Shown here one piece after another: positions 27,401-33,413 of a stretch of 52,314 nucleotides of DNA (its first letter is position 1; the number at the start of each line of letters is the position of its first letter). This DNA is from Bacilli bacterium (GTDB taxonomy: Bacteria > Bacillota_I > Bacilli_A > RF39 > UBA660): positions 1 to 52,314 of the forward strand of contig JAEDJT010000007.1 of the NCBI GenBank assembly GCA_016296185.1, written 5' to 3'. The notes beneath the pieces are model-generated. The model had not been told where the DNA came from, did no database searches, and saw nothing but the letters and a program-made list of their open reading frames with translations. A program made the translations under genes and the position numbers.

Positions 27401-30400
27401 ATGAACTGTATATGTATTAACATTCCATTTAGCTATTAAAGTATGATTAGATGCAGTAGCTACAGTTGTATCTTCTGTTATTTGATTTGTCCATGAATCA
27501 TTTGTGTACCATCCGCCAAATGTGTATCCATTTAATATTGGTTTTGGTAATTCACCATATTTTTCATCAAAAGTAACTGTTTTATCATTTTGTGATATTT
27601 CTCCACCATTAGGATCAAAAGTAACTTTATATGCATCTTTAGAATATTTAGCATATAGTGTAATGTTATCTGTTAATGTATATTTCTTTTCTGGTATTAT
27701 CTCTTCATCATTTTCTGTATACCATCCAGTAAATAAATATCCTTCTCTTGTTGCTTCTGGTAATAATCCGTAAGTTCCTTCGTATTCAACTTTTTTAGTT
27801 AATGGTTCTACAGTTCCATAACCAGCATTAAATGTTATAGTGTATTCATTTGGTTTATAGTGAGCATATATTTGATGCATCTTTTCAGTTTGAACTAATG
27901 TAGAAGTTGTTATTTCAGTACCATTAGTTTCTTCAGTAAACCATCCTATAAATGTATATCCTTTTTTAGTTGCTGTTGGAAGTGTTCCATAAGTTCCACC
28001 ATAATATAATGTTCTATAGTTTGTACTTATGTTTAATGTTCCGCCATTTGCTTCAAATATAACACTTACTTGTTTTGGTGACCAATGAGCATATAATGTT
28101 TGATTATTTGTTATTTCAACTTTTGTATCACTTGTAATTTTTGTACCATAATTTAATTCAGTATACCATCCATCAAAAGAATAACCAGTTCTTCTTGGAA
28201 ATTCTAATTCTCCATAAGTTTCATTGTATGTAACTTCTTTTGTTCTATTATTAATTGTTCCACCATTTGTATCAAATGAAACGGTATATTTGTTAGGTGC
28301 TGTGTTAATTGTTATTGTTACTTCTTTATCAGGCATTATAAATGTTGAATCATTATAATCACCTGTAATTGATGTAAATGAATATCCTGATTTAATAATA
28401 TAATCAATTGCTACTTCTTCTCCGAATAGGTGTTCTTTTGTTTCAGTAGCTGTTTCTACTCCTAAAGTAGTTTCAATATTTACTATATGTTTATTTCTTT
28501 TATAGTAATAATTAATTTCAGTTGTTCCATCAGCGTTAATAGTTGTTTGTTTCTTTTCTGGTGTATTAAATCCTACATATTTTTCTGGTGTAGGTTCAAT
28601 TAAAGATCCTGTTTCTCCAACAAAGTTTTGTGTGTCTTTTAATACATAATTATTTTCATCTTCGTTTTCAGCATCTCCACTTAATTTTTGTTGCCAATGT
28701 TTAACAACATATGGTGTTTCTTTACTGTTTCTCCAATGAGCATATATTGTTTGATTATTTGCTTTATCAAATCTTGTGTTCGAATTTACTTGAGTTCCGC
28801 CTTCTTCTTCAGTAAACCATCCGACAAAATCATATCCAGTTCTTTTTGGTGTAGGTAATGTTCCGAATATTTCTCCGAATTTTACTGATTTGTTATTGTC
28901 TGATACAACTCCACCATTAGCATCAAATTCTAATAAATATGTTTTTGCAATCCAATGAGCATATATTATTTTATCTTGAGCAATATCGTATACATCTTCT
29001 TCTTCGATTTGATTATTATCTTTGTCAAACCAACCTTCAAATATATATCCTTCTCTTGTTGGTTCTTCCAATTCTCCGATTATTGTATTATATTCAATTT
29101 TTTTAACTTTATTTTGTTTTCCTGGTGTTTGGTAATCTAAAGTTAAATTATAACTATTTACATTCCATTTTGCACTTAATGAAATATTTTCTATTTGGTT
29201 AAATACGTCGTTATTAGTTATTTTTTTATCATTTTCATCATACCATCCATCAAATGTGTATCCTGTTTTTGTTGGTGTAGGAAGTTCGTAATTATCTCCA
29301 CGATGGATTATTAAGAATGCTTGTTGTGTAACACCGCCATTAGCATCTAATGTAACTACAAATTCTTCATCAGTATCATCTAACCATATAGCTTTTACAA
29401 CAACATCTTCTGTATTCATAGTAACTATATTATCTTTTAAACTATTAGTATTTGTTGTTTCTACCCATGAATAGAATTTATAATGTTCTTTTGTTGGTTT
29501 TTCTAATTCGTAAGTTGAATCTTCAGTTAATTCTATTACTTTGTTTTCTGTTGAATCATTTAAAGTTCCACCATTTAAATCTAGTGTTAATTTATGTTTT
29601 GTTAATTCCCAATTTGCAACTAGTACAGTTCCTTCTTTTATTGTGATTTTATCGTCTTTTAAAACTCCTTCGTTATATACCCAATTTGTTAATGTATTTT
29701 TTTCTCTTTTAACATCACTTAAATCAAGTGTAGTTCCGTTTTCAACTAAAATATTAATTTTATCACTACGATTATTTAATCGGCCACCATTAGGATCTAT
29801 TGTAACTTTTGAAGCATTTTCTGCTGATTTTTCATCAAAATTTACTATTCCTCTTACTACTACTCTTTTTATATCATAGGCATTAACAACATTAATTAAA
29901 ATAGTTGATAATATAAAGATTAATATTAGATTTATGAATTTGTTAGGCATTTTTTTATTTTTAATTACTGTTATTATTGTAAACGCAATAATAAATAATA
30001 TCATTGCTATTAAAGGCATTGTAATTGTGTTAGGATTCATTATATTTTCAATAATTGTTGGTGTTTCTTTTTGCTCATCTTCTTTTACAACATCATATGT
30101 ATAATCAAGAGATAATGAATATTCTTCTTGTACTCCATCAGTATATGCTTCATTATTTGTACTAACATTTAGGAATATCACCTTTTTTGATTTACCAGGA
30201 ATTTGATCGTTTTTTTCTATCCCTTTGTAGCTATAATCAAAGAATTTATAATTAGATTCTTCTAATCCAATATCTGTAATTGTTGCTGTATCTTCACAAG
30301 TATTATTTAGAGTTACTTCATATAAAACATTTTGATTTATGCTATTCAATTTAAGTCCAAATATTTTATTTAAGGTTGTTATTATCGCTTTATTACTTAC

Positions 30401-30502
30401 ATCATAATTTGGATAAACTGATTCAACTTGCACATCACAAGCAAAAATATTTAAAGGAAATAACAACAATGTTGCTATAAAAAAAATAATTTTTTTCTTC
30501 AT
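21500..30502 (-). CDS. Giant 3000-residue repeat surface protein (Listeria-Bacteroides + BspA-type repeats)
   Basis: A single open frame takes up 17% of the window. Residues 1-22 are a signal peptide (KKKIIFFIATLLLFPLNIFA, cleaved before CDVQ). Residues 22-155 form an outer domain. Two hydrophobic segments at about 158-178 and 190-208 (ITMPLIAMILFIIAFTIIT and INLILIFILSTILINVVNA) are joined by the basic loop KNKKMPNK, so the chain re-enters the membrane and exits again. Residues about 231-2408 hold 26 Listeria-Bacteroides (Flg_new) repeats of about 70 residues with GYTFDGWYT and TLYAHW signatures, interrupted by two 145-residue modules. Residues about 2518-2965 hold about 15 BspA/DUF285 leucine-rich-like repeats with NMSYMF signatures. 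No LPXTG motif or C-terminal anchor is present. Relatives act as adhesins or host-contact proteins. The membrane hairpin must be the anchor here, which is unusual. Confidence 0.92.
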   Translation of the reverse strand: MKKKIIFFIATLLLFPLNIFACDVQVESVYPNYDVSNKAIITTLNKIFGLKLNSINQNVLYEVTLNNTCEDTATITDIGLEESNYKFFDYSYKGIEKNDQIPGKSKKVIFLNVSTNNEAYTDGVQEEYSLSLDYTYDVVKEDEQKETPTIIENIMNPNTITMPLIAMILFIIAFTIITVIKNKKMPNKFINLILIFILSTILINVVNAYDIKRVVVRGIVNFDEKSAENASKVTIDPNGGRLNNRSDKINILVENGTTLDLSDVKREKNTLTNWVYNEGVLKDDKITIKEGTVLVANWELTKHKLTLDLNGGTLNDSTENKVIELTEDSTYELEKPTKEHYKFYSWVETTNTNSLKDNIVTMNTEDVVVKAIWLDDTDEEFVVTLDANGGVTQQAFLIIHRGDNYELPTPTKTGYTFDGWYDENDKKITNNDVFNQIENISLSAKWNVNSYNLTLDYQTPGKQNKVKKIEYNTIIGELEEPTREGYIFEGWFDKDNNQIEEEDVYDIAQDKIIYAHWIAKTYLLEFDANGGVVSDNNKSVKFGEIFGTLPTPKRTGYDFVGWFTEEEGGTQVNSNTRFDKANNQTIYAHWRNSKETPYVVKHWQQKLSGDAENEDENNYVLKDTQNFVGETGSLIEPTPEKYVGFNTPEKKQTTINADGTTEINYYYKRNKHIVNIETTLGVETATETKEHLFGEEVAIDYIIKSGYSFTSITGDYNDSTFIMPDKEVTITINTAPNKYTVSFDTNGGTINNRTKEVTYNETYGELEFPRRTGYSFDGWYTELNYGTKITSDTKVEITNNQTLYAHWSPKQVSVIFEANGGTLNISTNYRTLYYGGTYGTLPTATKKGYTFIGWFTEETNGTEITTSTLVQTEKMHQIYAHYKPNEYTITFNAGYGTVEPLTKKVEYEGTYGLLPEATREGYLFTGWYTENDEEIIPEKKYTLTDNITLYAKYSKDAYKVTFDPNGGEISQNDKTVTFDEKYGELPKPILNGYTFGGWYTNDSWTNQITEDTTVATASNHTLIAKWNVNTYTVHYDANEGTVNPEFKEVPFAGKYGELATPTRTGYTFDGWYTEKTSGDIVTDETNVTKYEDHTIYAHWTANTYTINFDGNGGTTSTESKEVTFNEEYGTLPNASRDGYIFDGWYTETTNGEEINETTVVEITNNQTLYAHWIPKHYVVTFDSMEGNLTSETNTIITEFDSEYGELPEATKEGYTFIGWFADDYEGQKIEENSLVKIAEIHTLYAHYQANEYTIEFDTNGGTLDNDVKKVTYDSPYGELPIPEKEGYTFENWLDENDQIITSDKTVKFTGTQTLYATYSKNTYTLKFNALEGSVNKEFIYVVYDEEYGELPEATRTGYTFDGWYTDTEWTTKITNESIVKFINTQTLYAKYEANKYTLNYNPNGGTVNPESKEITYDSSYGTLATPTRTGYTFDGWYTRVSNGDEVTSSNIVNTTTDITIHAHWTPNTYKVYYNANEGNVAEEYKEVTYASIYGDLEEPTRTGYTFTGWYTNKINGTKVNADTEVTITSNQTLYAHWEANQYIVTYNTGEGTLDSENNTKVVTYNENYGELPTASRTGYTFKGWYNSDDEKVESKTKVTITEGQTLYAKYEANQYTVTLDPGSGTVTPKTIQVTYDEVYGTLPQATKSGYTFMGWYDKDGNQVLASTKVEITKNSTLTAKFSNTAYILTFDAGDGECNDTEKLIEFDKPYGTLPQAQREGYIFDGWYTDTEWTTKIDEETIVDKTGAQTLYAKYTIKTFEISFNAYGGTDVDTTVIATWGSEYGTLPSSTKTGYTFDGWYRAFDGNEKITSDMIVDDLGGNITLYAHWTANKYTITYEANGGELEETSKEITYDETYGTLATPTKTGYTFQGWYRDYSFESKVDQNTPVNETNNITIYAKWKANEYTLLLNPNGGSLSLDEKTITYDQKYGELIEPTKDGYTFTGWYTEEENGEQITSEKIVKVLNDQTLYAHWTVNKYTITFNSQGGTLENNKKEVTYDEVYGELPEPSMEGHTFEGWYTDSENGIEITSSQTVKIKNDITLYAHWTVNKYTITLDPDGGQITNSTIEIEYGANYSLPEQPTKQGYTFSGWFRYENQNYQVTNSTIMNVASNHTLIAKWRPRKDTPYTVNHWKQKINGNKDDYNSDNYELDNTENLEGETGNTVRPIVATYEGFTSPSAQNLKILADGTASVDYYYTRNSYELTVDATKGIKTKTESRTVLYGEEITIEYTLEEGYSFDKITGTFSNTSFTIPANDVTINIHAIPNKYIVNFNPNEGIVTETSREVTYDSTYGTLPIPNEREGYTFKGWYTNTNYNTRVYDDDIVKITSDQTLYAKWQAVTANVTFDAGKGTEVDDVITVTYDSEYGSLPTSTRPGYELAGWYTIDGEEVTENTISKNITDQVLYAHWNLVVNSEIKKVSASYTGEYYSPNYKNRIKTITFENDIDVPEDAIISWNMGAVEEDSVKAYIKLNETSDENNNYYDLYIQGYDKVVANSDSSNLFRSFVKLEKINNPEYFDTSNVKNMEYMFYSVGSTADDVTLDIGNWDVSKVETMSNIFNNVGNTAYGTVTINTENWDTSSVTNMNQMFDGVGSSSNIVDINVSGFNTSSVTNMSNMFYKTGMNASSIEIDVSNFDTSKVRNMNNMFFGAALNDTDFTLDVSGFVTDNVESMGGMFTSTGRSSTIYQLDVSNFNTTKVIDTSYMFQNAGLSNPNFTLDVSRFNTANVINTSYMFQNAGKNSTVFDLNVANWAVSSVKNMSHMFDSAGQKSTIMNLDVSKWSPINVTDMSYLFANAGEESTLMNLNVSNWTTDLVVNMSYMFDSCGKASPYMSFDLSNWNTNNVTDMSYMFRNAGYSNPDFALIVEGPNWKTNKVTTMEGMFEGTGHESETFNLSVNSWNTANVTTMKNTFKETGYSNPNFTLNLSKWTIERVNTMEGMFNQTGHANNNVEIDISSFVLTGSINLNQFAVTDNSMVFYINDSSSRNELILENYPNVTFQSK
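21605..22950 (-). repeat. About 15 BspA/DUF285 coding repeats
   Basis: Units of about 36 residues carry a core like LDVSNFNTSKVTNMSYMFQNAG. The array forms the C-terminal region and stops about 30 residues before the end of the protein. Confidence 0.88.
23705..24145 (-). repeat. Spacer module copy 2 in the giant protein
   Basis: About residues 2120-2267. It starts DTPYTVNHWKQK, has ILADGTASVDYYYTR in the middle and GYSFDKITGTFSNTSFTIP near the end. It aligns over its full length with copy 1, and both end in PNKY before the next repeat. Confidence 0.75.
28295..28730 (-). repeat. Spacer module copy 1 in the giant protein
   Basis: About residues 592-737. It starts ETPYVVKHWQQK, has INADGTTEINYYYKR in the middle and GYSFTSITGDYNDSTFIMP near the end. 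It resembles MucBP-like modules and is homologous to the copy at 23705. Confidence 0.75.
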
Positions 30503-30560
30503 ACACCTAACACCTATTTTCTTTTATATAATTATATCATATTAGATTTTTTTCTTAAAG

Positions 30561-30590
30561 AAAAAAAGTTGATTTTTTTCAACTTTTTTT
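30561..30590 (-). terminator. Intrinsic terminator of the 232-residue gene
   Basis: The arms AAAAAAAGTTGA and TCAACTTTTTTT flank a T-rich loop. The stop (30589-30591) overlaps the 3' arm. Confidence 0.8.
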
Positions 30591-31287
30591 ATGCTAATTT
30601 TGTATTATCCCAATAATAGTTATTTTCTTTTAAAACAAATGTAGAAATGTATTTTTTTGTATACATTTCATTTAAGAAATAATCTCTATAAATATATTTT
30701 TCAACTATAACAATTCTATCGTTATAAATTGCATAATCTTCTATTTCTTTTTTTATTTCATATGTATTATTTTCTGTATTTTCGTACGAACAAACATATT
30801 CTTCATTAATGTATTCACAAATATTATGTTCATCTATAAAAAATGACGAATAGTTAGTAATATTTTTACCAAATATTTTATATACTGTATTACTTAATAT
30901 TTTTTTATTGATAAATGAATTAATTGTATTTTCACCTATTTTTTCTTTATAGTTTTTTAATGGAGTTACTTTTGATATATATTTATATGCAATGTATAAC
31001 ATTTCTTCATCATTTAAGTTGTTATTAACATTTTCGCTTTGATACATACCTTTGTAATTAGCAAAAGTTAATCCTTCTGTTAAGTAATTTTCTAATTCTT
31101 CTATCATTTCTTTTTCATCAAAATCAGTATCTACTTTTTTAATAAGATCTGTTTCTTCGCTTTTTAATTCAGCATCATTTATTAGTTGTGTTCTGAATAT
31201 AAAAGCAGACGATAATATTACAAATCCAAAGAAAAAAGTTTTAACATAATTATTACTTTTAATTTTATATTTATCATACTTCTTCAT
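30589..31287 (-). CDS. Membrane-anchored protein, unknown function
   Basis: This protein has 232 residues from the ATG at 31287 (MKKYDKYKIKS). The frame is open further upstream into the AAA gene, but the terminator at 31330-31355 and an AGGA site favour this start. A basic N-terminus and one transmembrane helix (VKTFFFGFVILSSAFIF, residues 14-30) precede a polar outer domain of 200 residues with Cys at CEYINEEYVCSYE. I do not recognise a family. It could be a lipid-free sensor or wall-associated protein. The topology matches the proteins at 3636 and 13553. It lies between the AAA operon and the giant protein, each separated by a terminator. Confidence 0.75.
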   Translation of the reverse strand: MKKYDKYKIKSNNYVKTFFFGFVILSSAFIFRTQLINDAELKSEETDLIKKVDTDFDEKEMIEELENYLTEGLTFANYKGMYQSENVNNNLNDEEMLYIAYKYISKVTPLKNYKEKIGENTINSFINKKILSNTVYKIFGKNITNYSSFFIDEHNICEYINEEYVCSYENTENNTYEIKKEIEDYAIYNDRIVIVEKYIYRDYFLNEMYTKKYISTFVLKENNYYWDNTKLA

Positions 31288-31329
31288 AATACATTTTCCT
31301 ATCCTATTAATATAATAACATATTTGAAT

Positions 31330-31355
31330 AAAAAAAGAAGATTTTTTAATCTTCT
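31330..31355 (-). terminator. Terminator of the AAA ATPase operon
   Basis: The arms AGAAGATT and AATCTTCT flank a TTTT loop, with seven T after them on the minus strand. The AAA gene stop (31346-31348) falls in the loop. Confidence 0.85.
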
Positions 31356-32842
31356 CTTGATGCTTTAATTGCTCTTTCTTTACCCCATTCTCTAATTTTA
31401 TTAATTTTTTCAGGATTTGTCTTTGATAATGAAACAACTTTACTTAGTTCATTTGTAATTAATTCTTCAGTAAGTTGAGTGTTTTTATTTGCAATTAGTT
31501 TATATGCTATTTGTCTCATTGTTGCTTCAATATCAGCTGATGAGAATCCTTCTGTTATTATTGTTAAATTACTAATTAATTGTTCTCCTAAATTTACTTT
31601 TAAATATTTTTTAGCGTATAATTTTAGTAATTCATTTCTTTCTTTTTTATTTGGTAAGTCAACAAAGAATATTTCATCAAAACGACCTTTTCTTATTAAT
31701 TCTGGAGGTAATTCTTCTACACTATTTGATGATGCGATTACAAATACCGGTTTATCACATTCTTGTAACCAGAATAAGAATTGTCCAATCATTTTTGTTG
31801 TTACTGATGAATTTGTATCTTTAAATCCTTTTTCTATTTCATCAATCCATAGCACACATGGTGATACATATTCAGCCATATCTAAAGCTTCTTTTAATTG
31901 TCTTTCTGATTGACCTACATATTCGCTTTGGACAGTTGCAAGATCTAATCTATATAGTGGAACGTTGAAAATTGATGCTGTTGCTTTTGAACATAAACTT
32001 TTACCACATCCAGGAACACCAGTAAGTAATAAACCTCTTGGAGTAATTATTCCTCTTTTATTTAATTCTTCTTTATATGAAGGATCAAGTAAATTTTTCT
32101 TTTCATATAACCATTCTTTTAAATTTTCTAATCCTGCAATTTCAAATTCTTCTTCGACATCAATCGCTTCTAATCCTGGAATACTATTAAATAAAGATTT
32201 TTTAGTGTATTTTAATTCCTTTAATTGGTCTTTTGTTATTGTTCCAGTAACTATTAGAGAAGATATAACGTTTTTAACTTCCATTTCACTCAAACCTTGT
32301 AAATATTGAGCAGCTTTTTTGTAATCGTTCATATCCCATTCAATAGTTAATTTTGATTCATAAGGTTTGATTGTTTTGATTATAATGTCAGTTAATTCTT
32401 CTTCATTAGGATATGATAATGACATACTTATTCCTAATCTAGCTATATTATTCCATACATTACTATTTGTTATTAATATTATTACACCAGATTGTTTTTC
32501 TGCATTGGAAATAATATCTAATAAAAATCTTGATACATTTGTAGATGTATCTAAATCTGCTACATCTGATAATACATAATTACCATTTTCTTTATATTTC
32601 AATTCGGAAGAAATATAATCTAATGCACTCATTATTGTTTTTTCTTCACTTATAATATTATTTGTTTCTAAATCTACAATCCCTTGAGATAAGCTAAATG
32701 TACTAAATGATGAACCATTTTCTTTAGAAATATCTTTTAATATATTTAATACTCTATTTTTTTCAATTGAATTAACTATTATAACTGGTATTCTGGCTTT
32801 TAAATATCTATTCAACTTTTCTTTTGCTTCGATATAATTCAT
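31346..32842 (-). CDS. Ycf46-like two-domain AAA+ ATPase
   Basis: This protein has 498 residues from the ATG at 32842, with GGAG eight bases upstream; a GTG at 32851 is less likely. The N-terminal 200 residues are a degenerate RecA/AAA-like domain (ARIPVIIVNSIEKNRVLNIL, VIILITNSNVW) without a P-loop. The C-terminal AAA module is intact: Walker A GVPGCGKSLCSKA (about residues 276-288), pore-like SEYVGQSERQLKEAL, Walker B VLWIDEIEKGF, sensor VIASSNS, and arginine-finger region ELIRKGRFDE. This is the layout of the Ycf46 family (COG0464), which has no settled function in bacteria. It is the last of four tightly coupled genes, and its partners suggest it remodels a membrane-anchored coiled-coil protein. 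Confidence 0.85.
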   Translation of the reverse strand: MNYIEAKEKLNRYLKARIPVIIVNSIEKNRVLNILKDISKENGSSFSTFSLSQGIVDLETNNIISEEKTIMSALDYISSELKYKENGNYVLSDVADLDTSTNVSRFLLDIISNAEKQSGVIILITNSNVWNNIARLGISMSLSYPNEEELTDIIIKTIKPYESKLTIEWDMNDYKKAAQYLQGLSEMEVKNVISSLIVTGTITKDQLKELKYTKKSLFNSIPGLEAIDVEEEFEIAGLENLKEWLYEKKNLLDPSYKEELNKRGIITPRGLLLTGVPGCGKSLCSKATASIFNVPLYRLDLATVQSEYVGQSERQLKEALDMAEYVSPCVLWIDEIEKGFKDTNSSVTTKMIGQFLFWLQECDKPVFVIASSNSVEELPPELIRKGRFDEIFFVDLPNKKERNELLKLYAKKYLKVNLGEQLISNLTIITEGFSSADIEATMRQIAYKLIANKNTQLTEELITNELSKVVSLSKTNPEKINKIREWGKERAIKASRED

Positions 32843-32843
32843 A

Positions 32844-33266
32844 TTATTCACTCCATTTTATTCTATTATTTTTAATTATTAAATTTATCATTCCACTATC
32901 ATCAAAACCTAGTGTTTTTTCTTCTAGTATATTATATATTTCATTAATTCCATTTTTTATTTCTTCGATTACTAAATCTCTATTTTCTATTTGTTTTAAA
33001 TTACATATTCTCATTAAATATTTAAATTCTTTTTTTAAATTTACCATTGTTATATCTACTTCATTTTCATCATAAAACCCATCCAAAGCTGCTATAACTT
33101 TATTATTTATGTTTGTAAATTTTTTATCTATCATTTGTTTTAATTTCTCAGAAATATTATGATTAATTGCATCATTTATCATTTCATTTTCTAATTGTTT
33201 TAAAATTATTTCATTATTAGTTTTTTCTATAATTTCTATATTATTTACCCATTCTTCGTATGTCAT
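32844..33266 (-). CDS. Helical acidic protein of the AAA operon, unknown
   Basis: This 140-residue protein is almost entirely helical and charged, with no transmembrane segment and no family I know. It begins MTYEEWVNNIEIIEKTNN and ends MINLIIKNNRIKWSE. Its ATG overlaps the stop of the 48-residue gene by one base, and its own stop is one base before the ATPase start, so all are translated together. It is probably a subunit or adaptor of the AAA ATPase. The function is otherwise unknown. Confidence 0.78.
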   Translation of the reverse strand: MTYEEWVNNIEIIEKTNNEIILKQLENEMINDAINHNISEKLKQMIDKKFTNINNKVIAALDGFYDENEVDITMVNLKKEFKYLMRICNLKQIENRDLVIEEIKNGINEIYNILEEKTLGFDDSGMINLIIKNNRIKWSE

Positions 33267-33412
33267 TATTTACCTCTTTTAAATTCTAGAGGTGGTTCTA
33301 TAGACCATTCTGGTAATTTTGTGATTATCTTTTTAGGTTTTGTTGTTTCTTTTTTAGGAACTTCTTTTTTTACTGGTTCTTCTTCAATAGGTTTGATTTG
33401 TTCTTCTTTCAT
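33266..33412 (-). CDS. 48-residue protein of the AAA operon
   Basis: An ORF of 48 codons runs exactly from one base after the stop of the 555-residue gene to the ATG of the 140-residue gene. The first 28 residues are a Lys/Glu/Pro linker (KEEQIKPIEEEPVKKEVPKK). The last 20 have the less biased end IITKLPEWSIEPPLEFKRGK, with Trp and Pro. This resembles a flexible arm ending in a short binding peptide. Gene spacing within one base on both sides, in a frame that fills the whole gap, argues that it is real although very short. Confidence 0.7.
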   Translation of the reverse strand: MKEEQIKPIEEEPVKKEVPKKETTKPKKIITKLPEWSIEPPLEFKRGK

Positions 33413-33413
33413 A

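Larger units (their letters stand above)
23275..29810 (-). repeat. 26 Listeria-Bacteroides (InlB B-type) coding repeats
   Basis: Units of 68-74 residues each start with a strand like YTITFDANGGT, continue with KEVTYDEKYGELPEPTRTGYTF and end in LYAHW or LYAKY. Five units precede the first spacer module, 19 lie between the modules and two follow. Units differ at many positions, so this is an old array rather than a recently amplified one. Confidence 0.9.

Noticed and set aside
23275..29810. Periodic repeats that could be mistaken for a CRISPR or satellite array
   Set aside because: The period is about 210-220 bases with diverged units and a single open frame of protein repeats; there are no constant short repeats with unique spacers.
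31287..31437. Longer start for the 232-residue protein
   Set aside because: It would overlap the AAA gene by 92 bases and lie upstream of that operon's terminator; the ATG at 31287 precedes the transmembrane helix with a usual basic N-terminus.
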